From: Dehalobacter alkaniphilus
Lineage (GTDB): Bacteria; Bacillota; Desulfitobacteriia; Desulfitobacteriales; Syntrophobotulaceae
NCBI GenBank assembly: GCA_040500365.1
Contig: CP148031.1
Location: 2,418,001 to 2,482,000, forward strand
Length of the DNA stretch: 64,000 bases
Reading direction: 5' to 3'
The position numbers and the translations under genes are program-made. The notes under the pieces are model-generated. The model did not search any database and was not told where the DNA came from. It saw only the letters and a list, made by a program, of their open reading frames with translations. This document shows, piece after piece, positions 43,215-52,341 of this stretch; within the stretch, counting starts at the first letter, position 1; each line of letters opens with the position of its first letter.

Positions 43215-43914
43215 AAATCTCCTCAACCATTCGGTATCCTACCCCAACCTCGGTTAGAATATACCTGGGTTCTGCAGGGTTGATTTCCAGCTTTCTGCGG
43301 ATATTGGCCATATTGACCCTGAGAGCTTGGATCTCATTGGTGTAAGGTCCCCATATTTCCTTCATGATGAAATCGTGGGTCAGTACTTTCCCTGTGTTTT
43401 TGGAAAGCAGCACGATGATCTTGTACTCAATCGGTGTAAGGTGGATTTCTTTACCGGCCATGGATACAAGCCTTTTCTGATAGTTTATCTCGAGATCGCC
43501 GACTGTCATCTTCTCTGATTCGGGGAAACTGACACTGACGTTCTTTTGACTATGACGGATCCCGGTTCTTATCCTGGCCAGCAGCTCGGAAGTACCAAAC
43601 GGTTTTGTCAGATAGTCGTCCGCACCAAGATCCAGGGCTTCGACTTTTTCCCGCTCCTGTCCGCGGGCCGACACAACGATGATCGGGATTCCACTCCACT
43701 GCCTGATCGTACGCAGCACTTCCACGCCGTCCATATCCGGCAAACCGAGATCGAGCAGGATCAAATCGGGCGAATAGGATGCCGCCATTGAGACAGCTTC
43801 TTTCCCCCGGGCCGTCCGGATAATCTGATAATCATTGGAAGTCAGGATCGCCGAAATAAAGTTGCAGATTTTTTCATCATCTTCGACAATCAGGAGCAAA
43901 GATTTGTTACTCAT
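43213..43914 (-). CDS. kdpE: Response regulator KdpE
   Basis: 233 residues from the ATG at 43914 (GGAGGAG upstream), overlapping kdpD by eight bases; a longer frame lies entirely inside kdpD. Receiver domain with LIVEDDEKI and phospho-acceptor LILLDLGLPDMDG, then an OmpR-type winged helix (IHLTPIEYKIIVLLSKNTGK, EVGVGYRM). Controls potassium uptake genes in known systems. Confidence 0.93.
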   Translation of the reverse strand: MSNKSLLLIVEDDEKICNFISAILTSNDYQIIRTARGKEAVSMAASYSPDLILLDLGLPDMDGVEVLRTIRQWSGIPIIVVSARGQEREKVEALDLGADDYLTKPFGTSELLARIRTGIRHSQKNVSVSFPESEKMTVGDLEINYQKRLVSMAGKEIHLTPIEYKIIVLLSKNTGKVLTHDFIMKEIWGPYTNEIQALRVNMANIRRKLEINPAEPRYILTEVGVGYRMVEEI

Positions 43915-46591
43915 AAATGTTCTCCTCCTCCAGAGGCAGTGTGAACCGGAATACGGCACCGCCCTGCTCTTTGTTGGCAGCCTCCATTTTCCCATTGTGA
44001 GCCTTGATAATCGACATGCATATTGACAGACCGATTCCCATTCCGCGGGCTGAATCCGAGCTGCGTTTGCCGCAGGGCACATAACTTTCAAATAAATACG
44101 GGAAATCCTCTTCGGCAACTCCTGGTCCGTTGTCACTAACCTCAAAGACAGCCTGAGCTCCGGCTTTTGTCACCCGCACCGCGGTCACGGCGTCATCCGG
44201 AGAATGTTTGACCGCATTTTCGAGCAAATTGATCAAAACCTGCTCAATCAGCTTGCCATCCATCGGCACCAACAAAAGGTCTTCAGGCACCTGCACCGTT
44301 ATTTTACGGTCCGGGTATCGATGACGGGTTCTGCTGATCGCTTCAGCCACGATCTCCTCAGCGGCCTCAAATGTTTTGGCGACATTCATGGTTCCTTCCT
44401 TGATCCGGGTCACGGACAATAAGTTTTCGACCATGCGTATCAGCCATTGCGAATCTTCTTTGATGTTCGAGACCAGTTGGATATGCGTCTCTTTATCCAG
44501 ATGATCACCATTTTCAAGGATTGCTGAGCTCGCCCCGAGAATGCCGGTCAGCGGGGTCCTCAGATCGTGTGAAATTGCGCGCAGCAGATTGCTTCGCATT
44601 TTTTCTTTTTCTGATTCGATTAATATTTGCCGTTGTTCATCAGACAGGTACTGCCGTTCCAAAGCCATGGCGACTTGGGAAATAATCATTTTTAGCAGCA
44701 GACGGTTATTACGGCTTAATCTGCCTTTGAGACATGAAATTCCAACCACGCCAAGCACATCGCCTTGGGAAATGATCGGCATATAATAAGCGCCTGCTTC
44801 TGTATGTGTATCTGTTCCTACGCCGGCCTGTTTTTGATTGGCAAATACCCATTGAACAACCTTGCTTTCGCGCTCCGACAGCAGAAATGAAGCATCAGGT
44901 TCTGCGGAGGATTGCGTCAGGATACCTGATGAACCATGATGATTTGATGAACGATGCAGGTTTGCTGACCCATACTGATCCCGGGTGTAAAAAACCGCCG
45001 AGCATTTAAAAAGCTTCACAATATATTCGTTGGTCAGCGTAACAATATGTTGAAGTCCTCTGGTCGTTAAAAGCCTTTTATTAATCTCATACAATAACTC
45101 AGTACGCCCTTCTCTTTCCGCGGCGAGCCGTGCCTGGGTCTGAATGCGGACAGTCGTCGTACTTGTGATCAAAGCCACAACCAGCATAATCACAAAAGTG
45201 ACTGGATAGCCTGTCTGGATGGCATAAAACGAGAAAAGTGGAGAAACAAAAAAGAAGTTAAAAACAAGTACACTTAAGACCGAGGCAGTAATGCCGTATA
45301 CATACCCCATGGTGAGTCTGGAAATAAAAAACACAGACAAGATGTAGACCATGATAATATTTTGATTGCCAAATTCCAGCGCCCGAAGGCCAAAGGAAAG
45401 CAGGGTCGCCCCAGTCAGAACCCCTATCGTTTTCCAGATATCCGGCCAGGATAAGAACAGATCCTTACTGATCCGCTTCCGTCGCGGTTCGCGATAGGAT
45501 CTTCGAGGCCCGCTGCTTGGGATGATATGAATTTCAATATTTGGCAGCAGCCCGATGAGCTTGTCCTCAAGTGCCGGATCAAATAATGTTTTCAGCGTCT
45601 TTTTATTTCTGCTTTTTCCAATGACAATATTCGTAATGCCGGTAAGCCTGGCGTATTCCGCGATGATGGAAGCCAGACCTTGTCCGTTCAGCGTCACAAT
45701 CTTTGCGCCTAAGAGCTCGGCCAGATCCAGATTCTCCTGGACGTTTTTCTTTTCTTCTTCCGTAAAATATCTGCTTTCCATATCTTCGATATATAAAGCA
45801 GTCCACGGGGCATGAAAGGCCTCTGCCGATCTGGCCGTCCAGCGGATGCATTTAGCGGTCGACGGAGAAGAACTGATACAGACTAATAGCTTAATACCAG
45901 CTGTTTTTGCGGATAAGAGCTGTTCATTTTGATTCTCATTAACGATCCGATCCGTAACCTTGCGCATAGCGGTCTCCCGCAGGAGGCGCAGGCTTTCAAG
46001 ACTTAAGGGACATTTCTTTTCCGCATAGCGTTTCATCAGTTCGTCCGGCTCAATATCGATCAGCTCGACTTTATCGGCGCTGTCAAACATATAGTCCGGA
46101 ATCGTGTCCTGCTCATTAACCTTCGTGATATCCTGCACAAGATCTCTCAGGCTTTCGATGTGCTGCACATTGACTGTGGTGTAGACGTCAATTCCGGCGT
46201 TCAGCAGCTCTTCAATATCCTGATAGCGTTTTTTGTTCCGCATGCCATCTGCATTATTATGGGCCAGCACATCAACCAGCAGGAGCTCAGGTTTTCTTTG
46301 CAAAGCGGCGTCCAGATCAAATTCTTTGCGGTATCGGTTTTTATGGTTAACAGTCTTCGGCGGCAAAGCCGGCAGCCCATCCAGCAGCTGAATGGTTTCA
46401 GAACCTGTATGCGGCTCCAGATAACCTACGACAACATCTACCCGGCTTTTCAGCTGGCTGCGGGCATCATCAAGCATCGCATAGGTTTTTCCTACACCCG
46501 GGGCATAGCCAAAGAAGATTTTTAGTTTTCCGGTTTTCTTTGCAGCCCTGGCGCGAATATCCTGCACGCCGCCACCACCCTGACTTTTCAT
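43907..46591 (-). CDS. kdpD: Osmosensitive K+ channel sensor histidine kinase KdpD
   Basis: 894 residues, full length. N-terminal KdpD domain with Walker A GYAPGVGKTYAM (28-39), USP-like domain, four closely spaced transmembrane helices (about 390-490), a GAF-like domain, HisKA with SHDLRTPLTG (about 674) and HATPase with NLLENAVKHS and GMGIGLSICMSI. In known systems it senses low K+ and, in some Firmicutes, c-di-AMP. kdpFABC is not in the window. Confidence 0.96.
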   Translation of the reverse strand: MKSQGGGGVQDIRARAAKKTGKLKIFFGYAPGVGKTYAMLDDARSQLKSRVDVVVGYLEPHTGSETIQLLDGLPALPPKTVNHKNRYRKEFDLDAALQRKPELLLVDVLAHNNADGMRNKKRYQDIEELLNAGIDVYTTVNVQHIESLRDLVQDITKVNEQDTIPDYMFDSADKVELIDIEPDELMKRYAEKKCPLSLESLRLLRETAMRKVTDRIVNENQNEQLLSAKTAGIKLLVCISSSPSTAKCIRWTARSAEAFHAPWTALYIEDMESRYFTEEEKKNVQENLDLAELLGAKIVTLNGQGLASIIAEYARLTGITNIVIGKSRNKKTLKTLFDPALEDKLIGLLPNIEIHIIPSSGPRRSYREPRRKRISKDLFLSWPDIWKTIGVLTGATLLSFGLRALEFGNQNIIMVYILSVFFISRLTMGYVYGITASVLSVLVFNFFFVSPLFSFYAIQTGYPVTFVIMLVVALITSTTTVRIQTQARLAAEREGRTELLYEINKRLLTTRGLQHIVTLTNEYIVKLFKCSAVFYTRDQYGSANLHRSSNHHGSSGILTQSSAEPDASFLLSERESKVVQWVFANQKQAGVGTDTHTEAGAYYMPIISQGDVLGVVGISCLKGRLSRNNRLLLKMIISQVAMALERQYLSDEQRQILIESEKEKMRSNLLRAISHDLRTPLTGILGASSAILENGDHLDKETHIQLVSNIKEDSQWLIRMVENLLSVTRIKEGTMNVAKTFEAAEEIVAEAISRTRHRYPDRKITVQVPEDLLLVPMDGKLIEQVLINLLENAVKHSPDDAVTAVRVTKAGAQAVFEVSDNGPGVAEEDFPYLFESYVPCGKRSSDSARGMGIGLSICMSIIKAHNGKMEAANKEQGGAVFRFTLPLEEENIYE

Positions 46592-46685
46592 TCGTTTAAC
46601 TCTTCATCGTTTAGCTTTTATAGCTCTCTATAGAACATTATCATACGCCCGATAGGATGATTTAGCAAGAAGCGTTCAACTCACC

Positions 46686-46715
46686 TTGCCGCTTCATTTG
46701 AACACATGGTATACT
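46686..46715 (+). promoter_or_regulatory. Promoter of the Bce-like regulator operon
   Basis: TTGCCG (46686-46691), 18 bases, TATACT (46710-46715) with TGG directly before the -10 (extended -10). Confidence 0.5.
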
Positions 46716-46765
46716 GAGGAAAATTATGCAATCAATCTCTTATTAGCAAAGTGTGGGTGACGACG

Positions 46766-47437
46766 TTGCACAAAATCCTGATTGTCGAGGATGACAGCAT
46801 CATTGCAAAGGCAATCAAAAACCATATTGAAACATGGGGCTGCGAAGCAGCATGTGCCGCAGATTTCAAGGACGTCCTGTCGCTGTTTGTCCATTATGAT
46901 CCGCAGCTTGTGCTGTTAGATATCTCTCTGCCGTTTTACAATGGCTACCATTGGTGCAATGAGATCAGAAAGATTTCCAAAGTCCCGATCATCTTTATCT
47001 CATCCACCTCGGACAACATGAATATCGTGATGGCCATGAATATGGGCGGCGATGACTTTATTGCAAAGCCGTTTGACCTGGATGTCCTAACGGCCAAGGT
47101 ACAGGCCCTGCTCCGCCGCACCTATGATTTTTCCGGACAAAGCCATCTTCTGGTGCATCATGGTGCCATCCTGAATATGAACGATGCCACCCTGACGTAT
47201 AACGGCGAAAAAATTGACTTAACCAAAAATGACTATAAGATTCTGCAGCTGCTGATGGAGAACAAAGGAAAGGCCGTCAGCCGCGACACGATTATGCTGC
47301 GGCTCTGGGAGACCAACAGCTTTGTCGACGAGAATACGCTGACCGTGAATATGACGCGTCTGCGCAAAAAACTCGAAGCGGCCGGTCTTTCCGACTTTAT
47401 TACAACAAAAAAAGGGCTTGGCTATCTGGTGCCATAA
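46766..47437 (+). CDS. OmpR-family response regulator, BceR-like
   Basis: 223 residues from TTG at 46766 (HKILIVEDDSIIAKAIKNHI), with GGGTGA upstream; a GTG at 46751 is the alternative. Receiver domain with phospho-acceptor LVLLDISLPFYNG, then winged-helix domain with KNDYKILQLLMENKGKAVSR and TTKKGLGYLVP. Sequence and the following kinase plus ABC genes identify a BceRS-type system responding to cell-wall-active peptides. Confidence 0.88.
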   Translation: MHKILIVEDDSIIAKAIKNHIETWGCEAACAADFKDVLSLFVHYDPQLVLLDISLPFYNGYHWCNEIRKISKVPIIFISSTSDNMNIVMAMNMGGDDFIAKPFDLDVLTAKVQALLRRTYDFSGQSHLLVHHGAILNMNDATLTYNGEKIDLTKNDYKILQLLMENKGKAVSRDTIMLRLWETNSFVDENTLTVNMTRLRKKLEAAGLSDFITTKKGLGYLVP

Positions 47438-47469
47438 TCAGCAAAGAATCCATCATTTGGTTTCATAAG

Positions 47470-47485
47470 TTTCATAATTATGAAA
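47470..47485. repeat. 16-bp palindrome between the response regulator and kinase genes
   Basis: Perfect palindrome TTTCATAATTATGAAA, preceded by another TTTCATAA at 47461-47468. It may be an operator or a minor hairpin; no T-run follows. Confidence 0.45.
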
Positions 47486-47504
47486 TTAGTCTCATGGAGT
47501 ACGT

Positions 47505-48521
47505 ATGCGTGAATCAAATAGGAATTGCACGAAACCAAATATTTTGTTAAATTATCTGCAACATCACCTCGGGACCATTGCTCTTTTTGGCCTGTTTGCA
47601 GCCGTATTTGCCACTGTTTTTTCTCTTTATGCTTTGCCTATAGAGGCTGTTGCCTATGCTGCCCTGCTCTGTGTCTTTACCGGTCTGATTTTTGCTGTGG
47701 CCGGCTTCTTCCGGTACTTCAGACGCCATAAAACCCTGCATGATATGCTGAGCCGCATCACCCTGAGCGTGGACGGCCTGCCTGCCCCGCGCGATTTGCT
47801 CGAGCAGGATTACCAGGCTCTTCTCCAAGCGGTCCATACCGACCGCATGCTGCGGATCTCCCAGGCCGACAGCATCAAGAGCGACCTGACCGACTATTAT
47901 ACACTGTGGGCTCACCAGATCAAGACGCCGATTGCCGCGATGCAGCTGCTGCTTCAGTCCGGAAACCCGCCCCAGAAAGCGGAGCTCTCCATGGAGCTGT
48001 TCAAAATTGAGCAGTATGTTGAAATGGTCCTGTACTATCTACGACTGGACAGTGACTCTTCTGACTTTGTGCTGAAAAAATATGACTTAGACGAAATTAT
48101 CCGCCAGGCGGCGCGCCGGTACGCAAAGCTGTTCATCCTGAAGAAAATACCGCTCGATTTTACGCAGAGCGACCTGACTGTACTGACGGACGAAAAGTGG
48201 CTCGTATTTGTGCTTGAACAATTGCTTTCCAACAGCCTGAAATATACAAAGGAAGGGAAAATCTCCATTTATACCGAGGACCAGACACTGCTTATCGCGG
48301 ACACAGGCATCGGCATCCAGCCAGAGGATCTGCCGCGGGTGTTTGAAAAAGGCTTTACCGGCTACAACGGCAGGCAAGACAAAAAATCTACCGGTATCGG
48401 GCTGTATCTCTGCCAGCGTATTCTGACCAAGCTCGGGCATGGAATTGAGATTGAATCTGAGGTGGGTAAAGGGACTTCTGTCAAAATCAAACTGGATAGT
48501 ATTGATTTTTTTGCTGAGTAG
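47505..48521 (+). CDS. Intramembrane-sensing histidine kinase, BceS-like
   Basis: 338 residues. Two transmembrane helices (GTIALFGLFAAVFATVFSLY, VAYAALLCVFTGLIFAVAGF) with almost no extracellular loop, the hallmark of BceS-type kinases that rely on the ABC transporter to sense peptide antibiotics. H-box DYYTLWAHQIKTPIAAMQLL and ATPase motifs EQLLSNSLKYTKEG and STGIGLYLCQRIL. GGAG precedes ATG. Confidence 0.9.
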   Translation: MRESNRNCTKPNILLNYLQHHLGTIALFGLFAAVFATVFSLYALPIEAVAYAALLCVFTGLIFAVAGFFRYFRRHKTLHDMLSRITLSVDGLPAPRDLLEQDYQALLQAVHTDRMLRISQADSIKSDLTDYYTLWAHQIKTPIAAMQLLLQSGNPPQKAELSMELFKIEQYVEMVLYYLRLDSDSSDFVLKKYDLDEIIRQAARRYAKLFILKKIPLDFTQSDLTVLTDEKWLVFVLEQLLSNSLKYTKEGKISIYTEDQTLLIADTGIGIQPEDLPRVFEKGFTGYNGRQDKKSTGIGLYLCQRILTKLGHGIEIESEVGKGTSVKIKLDSIDFFAE

Positions 48522-48576
48522 ACAGAAAAATAGATGTTTGATCACTCAAACCTTACAAAACGGTAAGATTAGCCGG

Positions 48577-48620
48577 GGAAATGAAAGCCAAATCGATGGC
48601 TGGCATTTCCTCTTTTTGTT
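48577..48620 (+). terminator. Terminator after the BceS-like gene
   Basis: GGAAATG (48577-48583) / CATTTCC (48604-48610) with inner GCC/GGC, followed by TCTTTTTG. Confidence 0.65.
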
Positions 48621-48729
48621 ATTGTAGTACTAGTACCATGTCGACCCTAAATCTTATATATCCAGTCGTCAGATTTCTTGTAATAACAAGGTACTGGAGG
48701 GTTAATTTAACTATACAGGAGGAATTCTC

Positions 48730-49497
48730 ATGTCTCTTTTAAGTGTCAGCAACCTGAAGAAGATATACACGACGCGCTTTGGCGGCACCCAGGTCCAGGC
48801 CCTTGCCAATGTATCGTTCTCGGTGGAACAAGGCGAATATGTTGCTATTATGGGTGAGTCCGGTTCCGGCAAAACCACGCTTTTGAATATCCTTGCCGCG
48901 CTGGATAAGCCGACAAGCGGCGAGGTGCTGCTGAATGGCAGGAACACTGTAACAATCAGGGAAAGTGAGATCTCGGCTTTCCGCCGGGACAACCTCGGTT
49001 TTGTGTTCCAGGACTTTAACCTGCTCGATACGTTTTCCCTGCAGGACAATATTTTTCTCCCACTGGTTCTTTCTGGTAAATCCTTTGAAGAGATGAGCCT
49101 CCGTCTGGAGCCAATTGCCCGGAAACTGCACATCACCGATATCCTCAGCAAATTCCCGTATGAGGTATCCGGCGGACAGAAACAGCGCGCTGCCGTGGCC
49201 CGGGCGCTGATTACAAATCCCCAGCTGATCCTTGCTGATGAGCCGACCGGAGCACTCGATTCTCACGCCACCGACGGTCTGCTCCAGTTTTTTAATGAGA
49301 TCAACGATGACGACCAGACGATCCTGCTGGTGACGCACAGTGTCAAAGCAGCCAGCCATGCTAAACGGGTACTGTTTATCAAGGACGGTGAAGTATTCCA
49401 CCAGCTCTACAAGGCATCCCAGACCTATGACGAGATGTACCAGAAAATCTCGGACACGCTCACCATGATAGCCACGGGTGGTGAACGCTATGCGTAA
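48730..49497 (+). CDS. Antimicrobial peptide ABC transporter ATP-binding protein, BceA-like
   Basis: 255 residues. Walker A GESGSGKTTLLNI, Q-loop FVFQDFNLLDTFSL, signature EVSGGQKQRAAVARAL, Walker B LILADEPTGALDS; the NLLDTFS segment is typical of BceA. CAGGAGGAATTCTC precedes ATG. Works with the permease that follows. Confidence 0.93.
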   Translation: MSLLSVSNLKKIYTTRFGGTQVQALANVSFSVEQGEYVAIMGESGSGKTTLLNILAALDKPTSGEVLLNGRNTVTIRESEISAFRRDNLGFVFQDFNLLDTFSLQDNIFLPLVLSGKSFEEMSLRLEPIARKLHITDILSKFPYEVSGGQKQRAAVARALITNPQLILADEPTGALDSHATDGLLQFFNEINDDDQTILLVTHSVKAASHAKRVLFIKDGEVFHQLYKASQTYDEMYQKISDTLTMIATGGERYA

Positions 49498-51511
49498 ACG
49501 CACTTTTTATCCGAAGTTGGCTTTCCTCAACATTCAGAAAAACGGCAAGTTTTATCTGCCCTATCTGCTAACCTGCATTATCACCGTCGCCATGTTTTAT
49601 ATTATGCGTTATATCGCCACCAACAGCAGTCTTAACAATATGCTCGGGGCTGGATCACTGAAGGAAATCTTATTTTTTGGCAGTATCGTCGTCGGAATCT
49701 TTGCTGCAATCTTCCTGTTCTATACAAACAGCTTTTTGATGAAACGCCGTAAAAAGGAACTTGGACTGTATAATATTCTCGGCATGGAAAAGCGGCATAT
49801 TGCCTGGGTCCTGTTATTTGAGACGTTTATCGTCGCTGCAGTCAGCCTTGTCCTCGGTCTGTCCCTCGGCATCCTGCTGAGCAAGCTCATCATACTTATT
49901 TTGTTTGAGATGCTTAAATTCACCATACCGTGGGGATTTTCCGTAAGCAGTGCTTCCCTACTGGTGTCTGTCTTACTGTTTTTCGGCATCTTTCTGGCCA
50001 CCCTGCTTTTTAACCTGATGCAGATCAGACTGGCCAAACCGATCGAGCTACTTCACGGCAGTCAGACGGGCGAACGGGAACCCAAGACCAAGTGGATACT
50101 GGCAATCCTCGGGATCCTGACTCTTGGAGCAGGCTATACGATTGCAATCGTGACAGAGTCTCCGTTGTCTGCTATCTCGCTATTTTTTATTGCCGTCGTG
50201 CTGGTCATTGTCGGCACCTACTGCCTGTTTACTGCAGGCAGCATCGCACTCTTAAAGCTTCTGCGCAATAATAAACATTTTTACTATCAGACGAAACATT
50301 TCATTGCTGTATCCGGGATGATTTACCGCATGAAACAAAACGCCGTAGGGCTGGCCAATATTTGCATTCTTTCAACCATGGTCCTAATCATGGTTTCCAC
50401 CACCGTCTCCCTGTACAGCGGCATGGAAAATATGCTCGACAACCGCTTCCCAACCGATATATCCGTCGGCTTCAAGAATCCTACTGACGGAGAAATGGAA
50501 AACAGACTCCGCCAGCTTCAGGACACCGCAAGTGAGCAGGGCCGCTCACTCAGCAAATTAACCAATTATACCGCACTGTCCTTCGCCGTGAGTAGGGACG
50601 GGAATACCTTTGCCACGGATACCAATAACTATGTCAGTAGCTCCGACGCCTCGGAACTGTGCTTTATCACTGCTACTGAATATGAACATCTGACCGGCAG
50701 AACGGTCACGCTTGCTGCCGATGAGGTGCTAGTCTACAGCAATGGCGGGCAAATCGGTGAATCTTTCAGCCTGTTTAATCAGAGTTTCCGAGTCAGAGAA
50801 CATCTAAACAGCATCCCGATCACCGGTCAGTTCAACGCCAGGCTTGTCGACGGTTATTTTATGGTAGTCAGTGACGATACAGTGCTAAACCAGCTTTATA
50901 CCCAGCAAAAAACCGCCTATGGCGACTGGGCAAGCTCGATCAGGGGGGAGATCTCCTTTAATCTGGACGGTACCGACGAAGAAAAACTAGTCTGCTATGA
51001 CGCGATCAAAGCAGTGCTGAATAAACCGCTGCCCTCTGAATCCGCCGCAGCGTACACTGGGGAGTACATCGACCACCTCAGTACAATGGAGTGTAAGCAG
51101 GCAGCTGCCAGTGACTTTTATGCCCTGTATGGCGGGTTTCTTTTCCTGGGCCTGTTCCTCGGCACGCTTTTCCTGATGGCGACGGTATTGATCATCTATT
51201 ACAAACAGATCTCGGAAGGATATGACGATAAGGAACGTTTTGAAATCATGCAGAAAGTGGGTTTAAGCCGCAGTGAGGTTAAACACGCGATCAGCAGCCA
51301 GATTGTGATGGTCTTTTTTCTGCCGATCTTGATGGCCGGCATCCACATCCTAGCCGCTTTTAAAATGATCACCAAGCTGCTCGCAGTGTTAAATCTTACA
51401 AATATCCCGCTGTTCATCGGCTGTACAATCGGTACTATCCTGGTCTTCGGCTTGATTTACGGGGTTGTCTATGCGTTGACGGCCCGGGTGTATTACAGGA
51501 TTGTGAGTTAA
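49490..51511 (+). CDS. Antimicrobial peptide ABC transporter permease, BceB-like
   Basis: 673 residues from the ATG at 49490, overlapping the ATPase stop by eight bases. Ten-helix FtsX-type permease: RKKELGLYNILGMEKRHIAW near residue 83, then a large extracellular domain between helices VII and VIII (about 305-530) that binds peptide antibiotics in the family. With the kinase it forms the sensing complex. Confidence 0.92.
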   Translation: MRKRTFYPKLAFLNIQKNGKFYLPYLLTCIITVAMFYIMRYIATNSSLNNMLGAGSLKEILFFGSIVVGIFAAIFLFYTNSFLMKRRKKELGLYNILGMEKRHIAWVLLFETFIVAAVSLVLGLSLGILLSKLIILILFEMLKFTIPWGFSVSSASLLVSVLLFFGIFLATLLFNLMQIRLAKPIELLHGSQTGEREPKTKWILAILGILTLGAGYTIAIVTESPLSAISLFFIAVVLVIVGTYCLFTAGSIALLKLLRNNKHFYYQTKHFIAVSGMIYRMKQNAVGLANICILSTMVLIMVSTTVSLYSGMENMLDNRFPTDISVGFKNPTDGEMENRLRQLQDTASEQGRSLSKLTNYTALSFAVSRDGNTFATDTNNYVSSSDASELCFITATEYEHLTGRTVTLAADEVLVYSNGGQIGESFSLFNQSFRVREHLNSIPITGQFNARLVDGYFMVVSDDTVLNQLYTQQKTAYGDWASSIRGEISFNLDGTDEEKLVCYDAIKAVLNKPLPSESAAAYTGEYIDHLSTMECKQAAASDFYALYGGFLFLGLFLGTLFLMATVLIIYYKQISEGYDDKERFEIMQKVGLSRSEVKHAISSQIVMVFFLPILMAGIHILAAFKMITKLLAVLNLTNIPLFIGCTIGTILVFGLIYGVVYALTARVYYRIVS

Positions 51512-51595
51512 AACGCACAAAAGTAAGCCTGCCCAACAAGAAATTGACACAGGCTCACTTGATATCATAATTGCAAACCATATTAATCAGACAGG

Positions 51596-51626
51596 CACCC
51601 CGTCTAACATCCGGGGTGTTGTTTAT
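51596..51626 (+). terminator. Terminator after the BceB-like gene
   Basis: CACCCCG / CGGGGTG stem with a 9-base loop, followed by TTGTTTATT. A second hairpin (AAGTAAGCCTG / CAGGCTCACTT) lies at about 51531-51560. Confidence 0.65.
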
Positions 51627-51719
51627 TATGTGATGCACACTTTTTTCTTCCCCAACATATTCTGTTTTAGAATCACTCGTTAAAGTTAGCTTCGGCTAAC
51701 CTGCAGAGAATACCTACAG

Positions 51720-52142
51720 TTATTTCTCCCTTGTATGACGCAGAACAAAGTCGTCAAAATCCTGTTTCCAGGACGTATTGCTTTTCATGAACTCCACCAG
51801 CGTTTTTATCGCATCAATCGATGCAATTGAAAGGTAGTGTTCCATTGCTTCAGCCTCAGCAGCAATATTGCATTTGCTACATATCAGCGAAAGAAATTCC
51901 TGCAGCAGCTGATTCCTGGCAACCAGGTAAAACCCATACTCTTTTCCTTTATCCGTAAGCTTGATTTCGCCATACGGTTCGTACTTTATATAGTCAGAGT
52001 CTCGCAGTCTGTAGAGAGCTTTCGTTACGGAAGGCAAAGCGACTTGAAGCCTATTACTTATATCCGTGACTCGAACTTCATCAAGTGACAGCGAAAAGCG
52101 ATAAATTTCCTCCAAGTAATCTTCCAGGCTCGGTGAAAGCAT
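51720..52142 (-). CDS. mntR: DtxR-family manganese/iron regulator, MntR-like
   Basis: 140 residues from the ATG at 52142 with GGAGTGGGG upstream. SLEDYLEEIYRFSLSLDEVR starts the winged helix; LPSVTKALYRLRDSDYIKYE is the recognition helix; metal-binding residues lie in EAEAMEHYLS. No SH3-like domain, as in MntR. Divergent from the Nramp transporter mntH, its likely target. Confidence 0.88.
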   Translation of the reverse strand: MLSPSLEDYLEEIYRFSLSLDEVRVTDISNRLQVALPSVTKALYRLRDSDYIKYEPYGEIKLTDKGKEYGFYLVARNQLLQEFLSLICSKCNIAAEAEAMEHYLSIASIDAIKTLVEFMKSNTSWKQDFDDFVLRHTREK

Positions 52143-52182
52143 CTTCCCCACTCCTTTGCTTCACCTGAAGTTACTGATATTT

Positions 52183-52199
52183 GTTAGCGTCCACCTAAC
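52183..52199. promoter_or_regulatory. DtxR-type operator between mntR and mntH
   Basis: Inverted repeat GTTAG-CGTCCAC-CTAAC with flanking TT/AA. GTTAG...CTAAC half-sites match the DtxR/IdeR core. It lies 41 bases from mntR and about 140 from mntH. Confidence 0.5.
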
Positions 52200-52341
52200 T
52201 AAATGCTTATCGCTATTTAAGAAAGAATGATTCAGCCGTATCACAGTAGATTCACATCTATGTGTACTGCTTCGTTCTATACCTATATCATTTTCTTGCC
52301 TCATATGACAGTTCATTAGAAATAAGCGGAGGATTATAACA

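Noticed and set aside
43915..44145. Upstream extension of KdpE
   Set aside because: Lies wholly inside kdpD in another frame; the ATG at 43914 has GGAGGAG and aligns with receiver domains.
41094..46591. kdpFABC potassium pump
   Set aside because: Looked for around kdpDE; the only transporter present is KimA-like.
48739..49503. 254-codon minus-strand frame opposite the BceA-like gene
   Set aside because: Shadow of the ATPase gene; no recognisable domain and the plus-strand gene has all ABC motifs.
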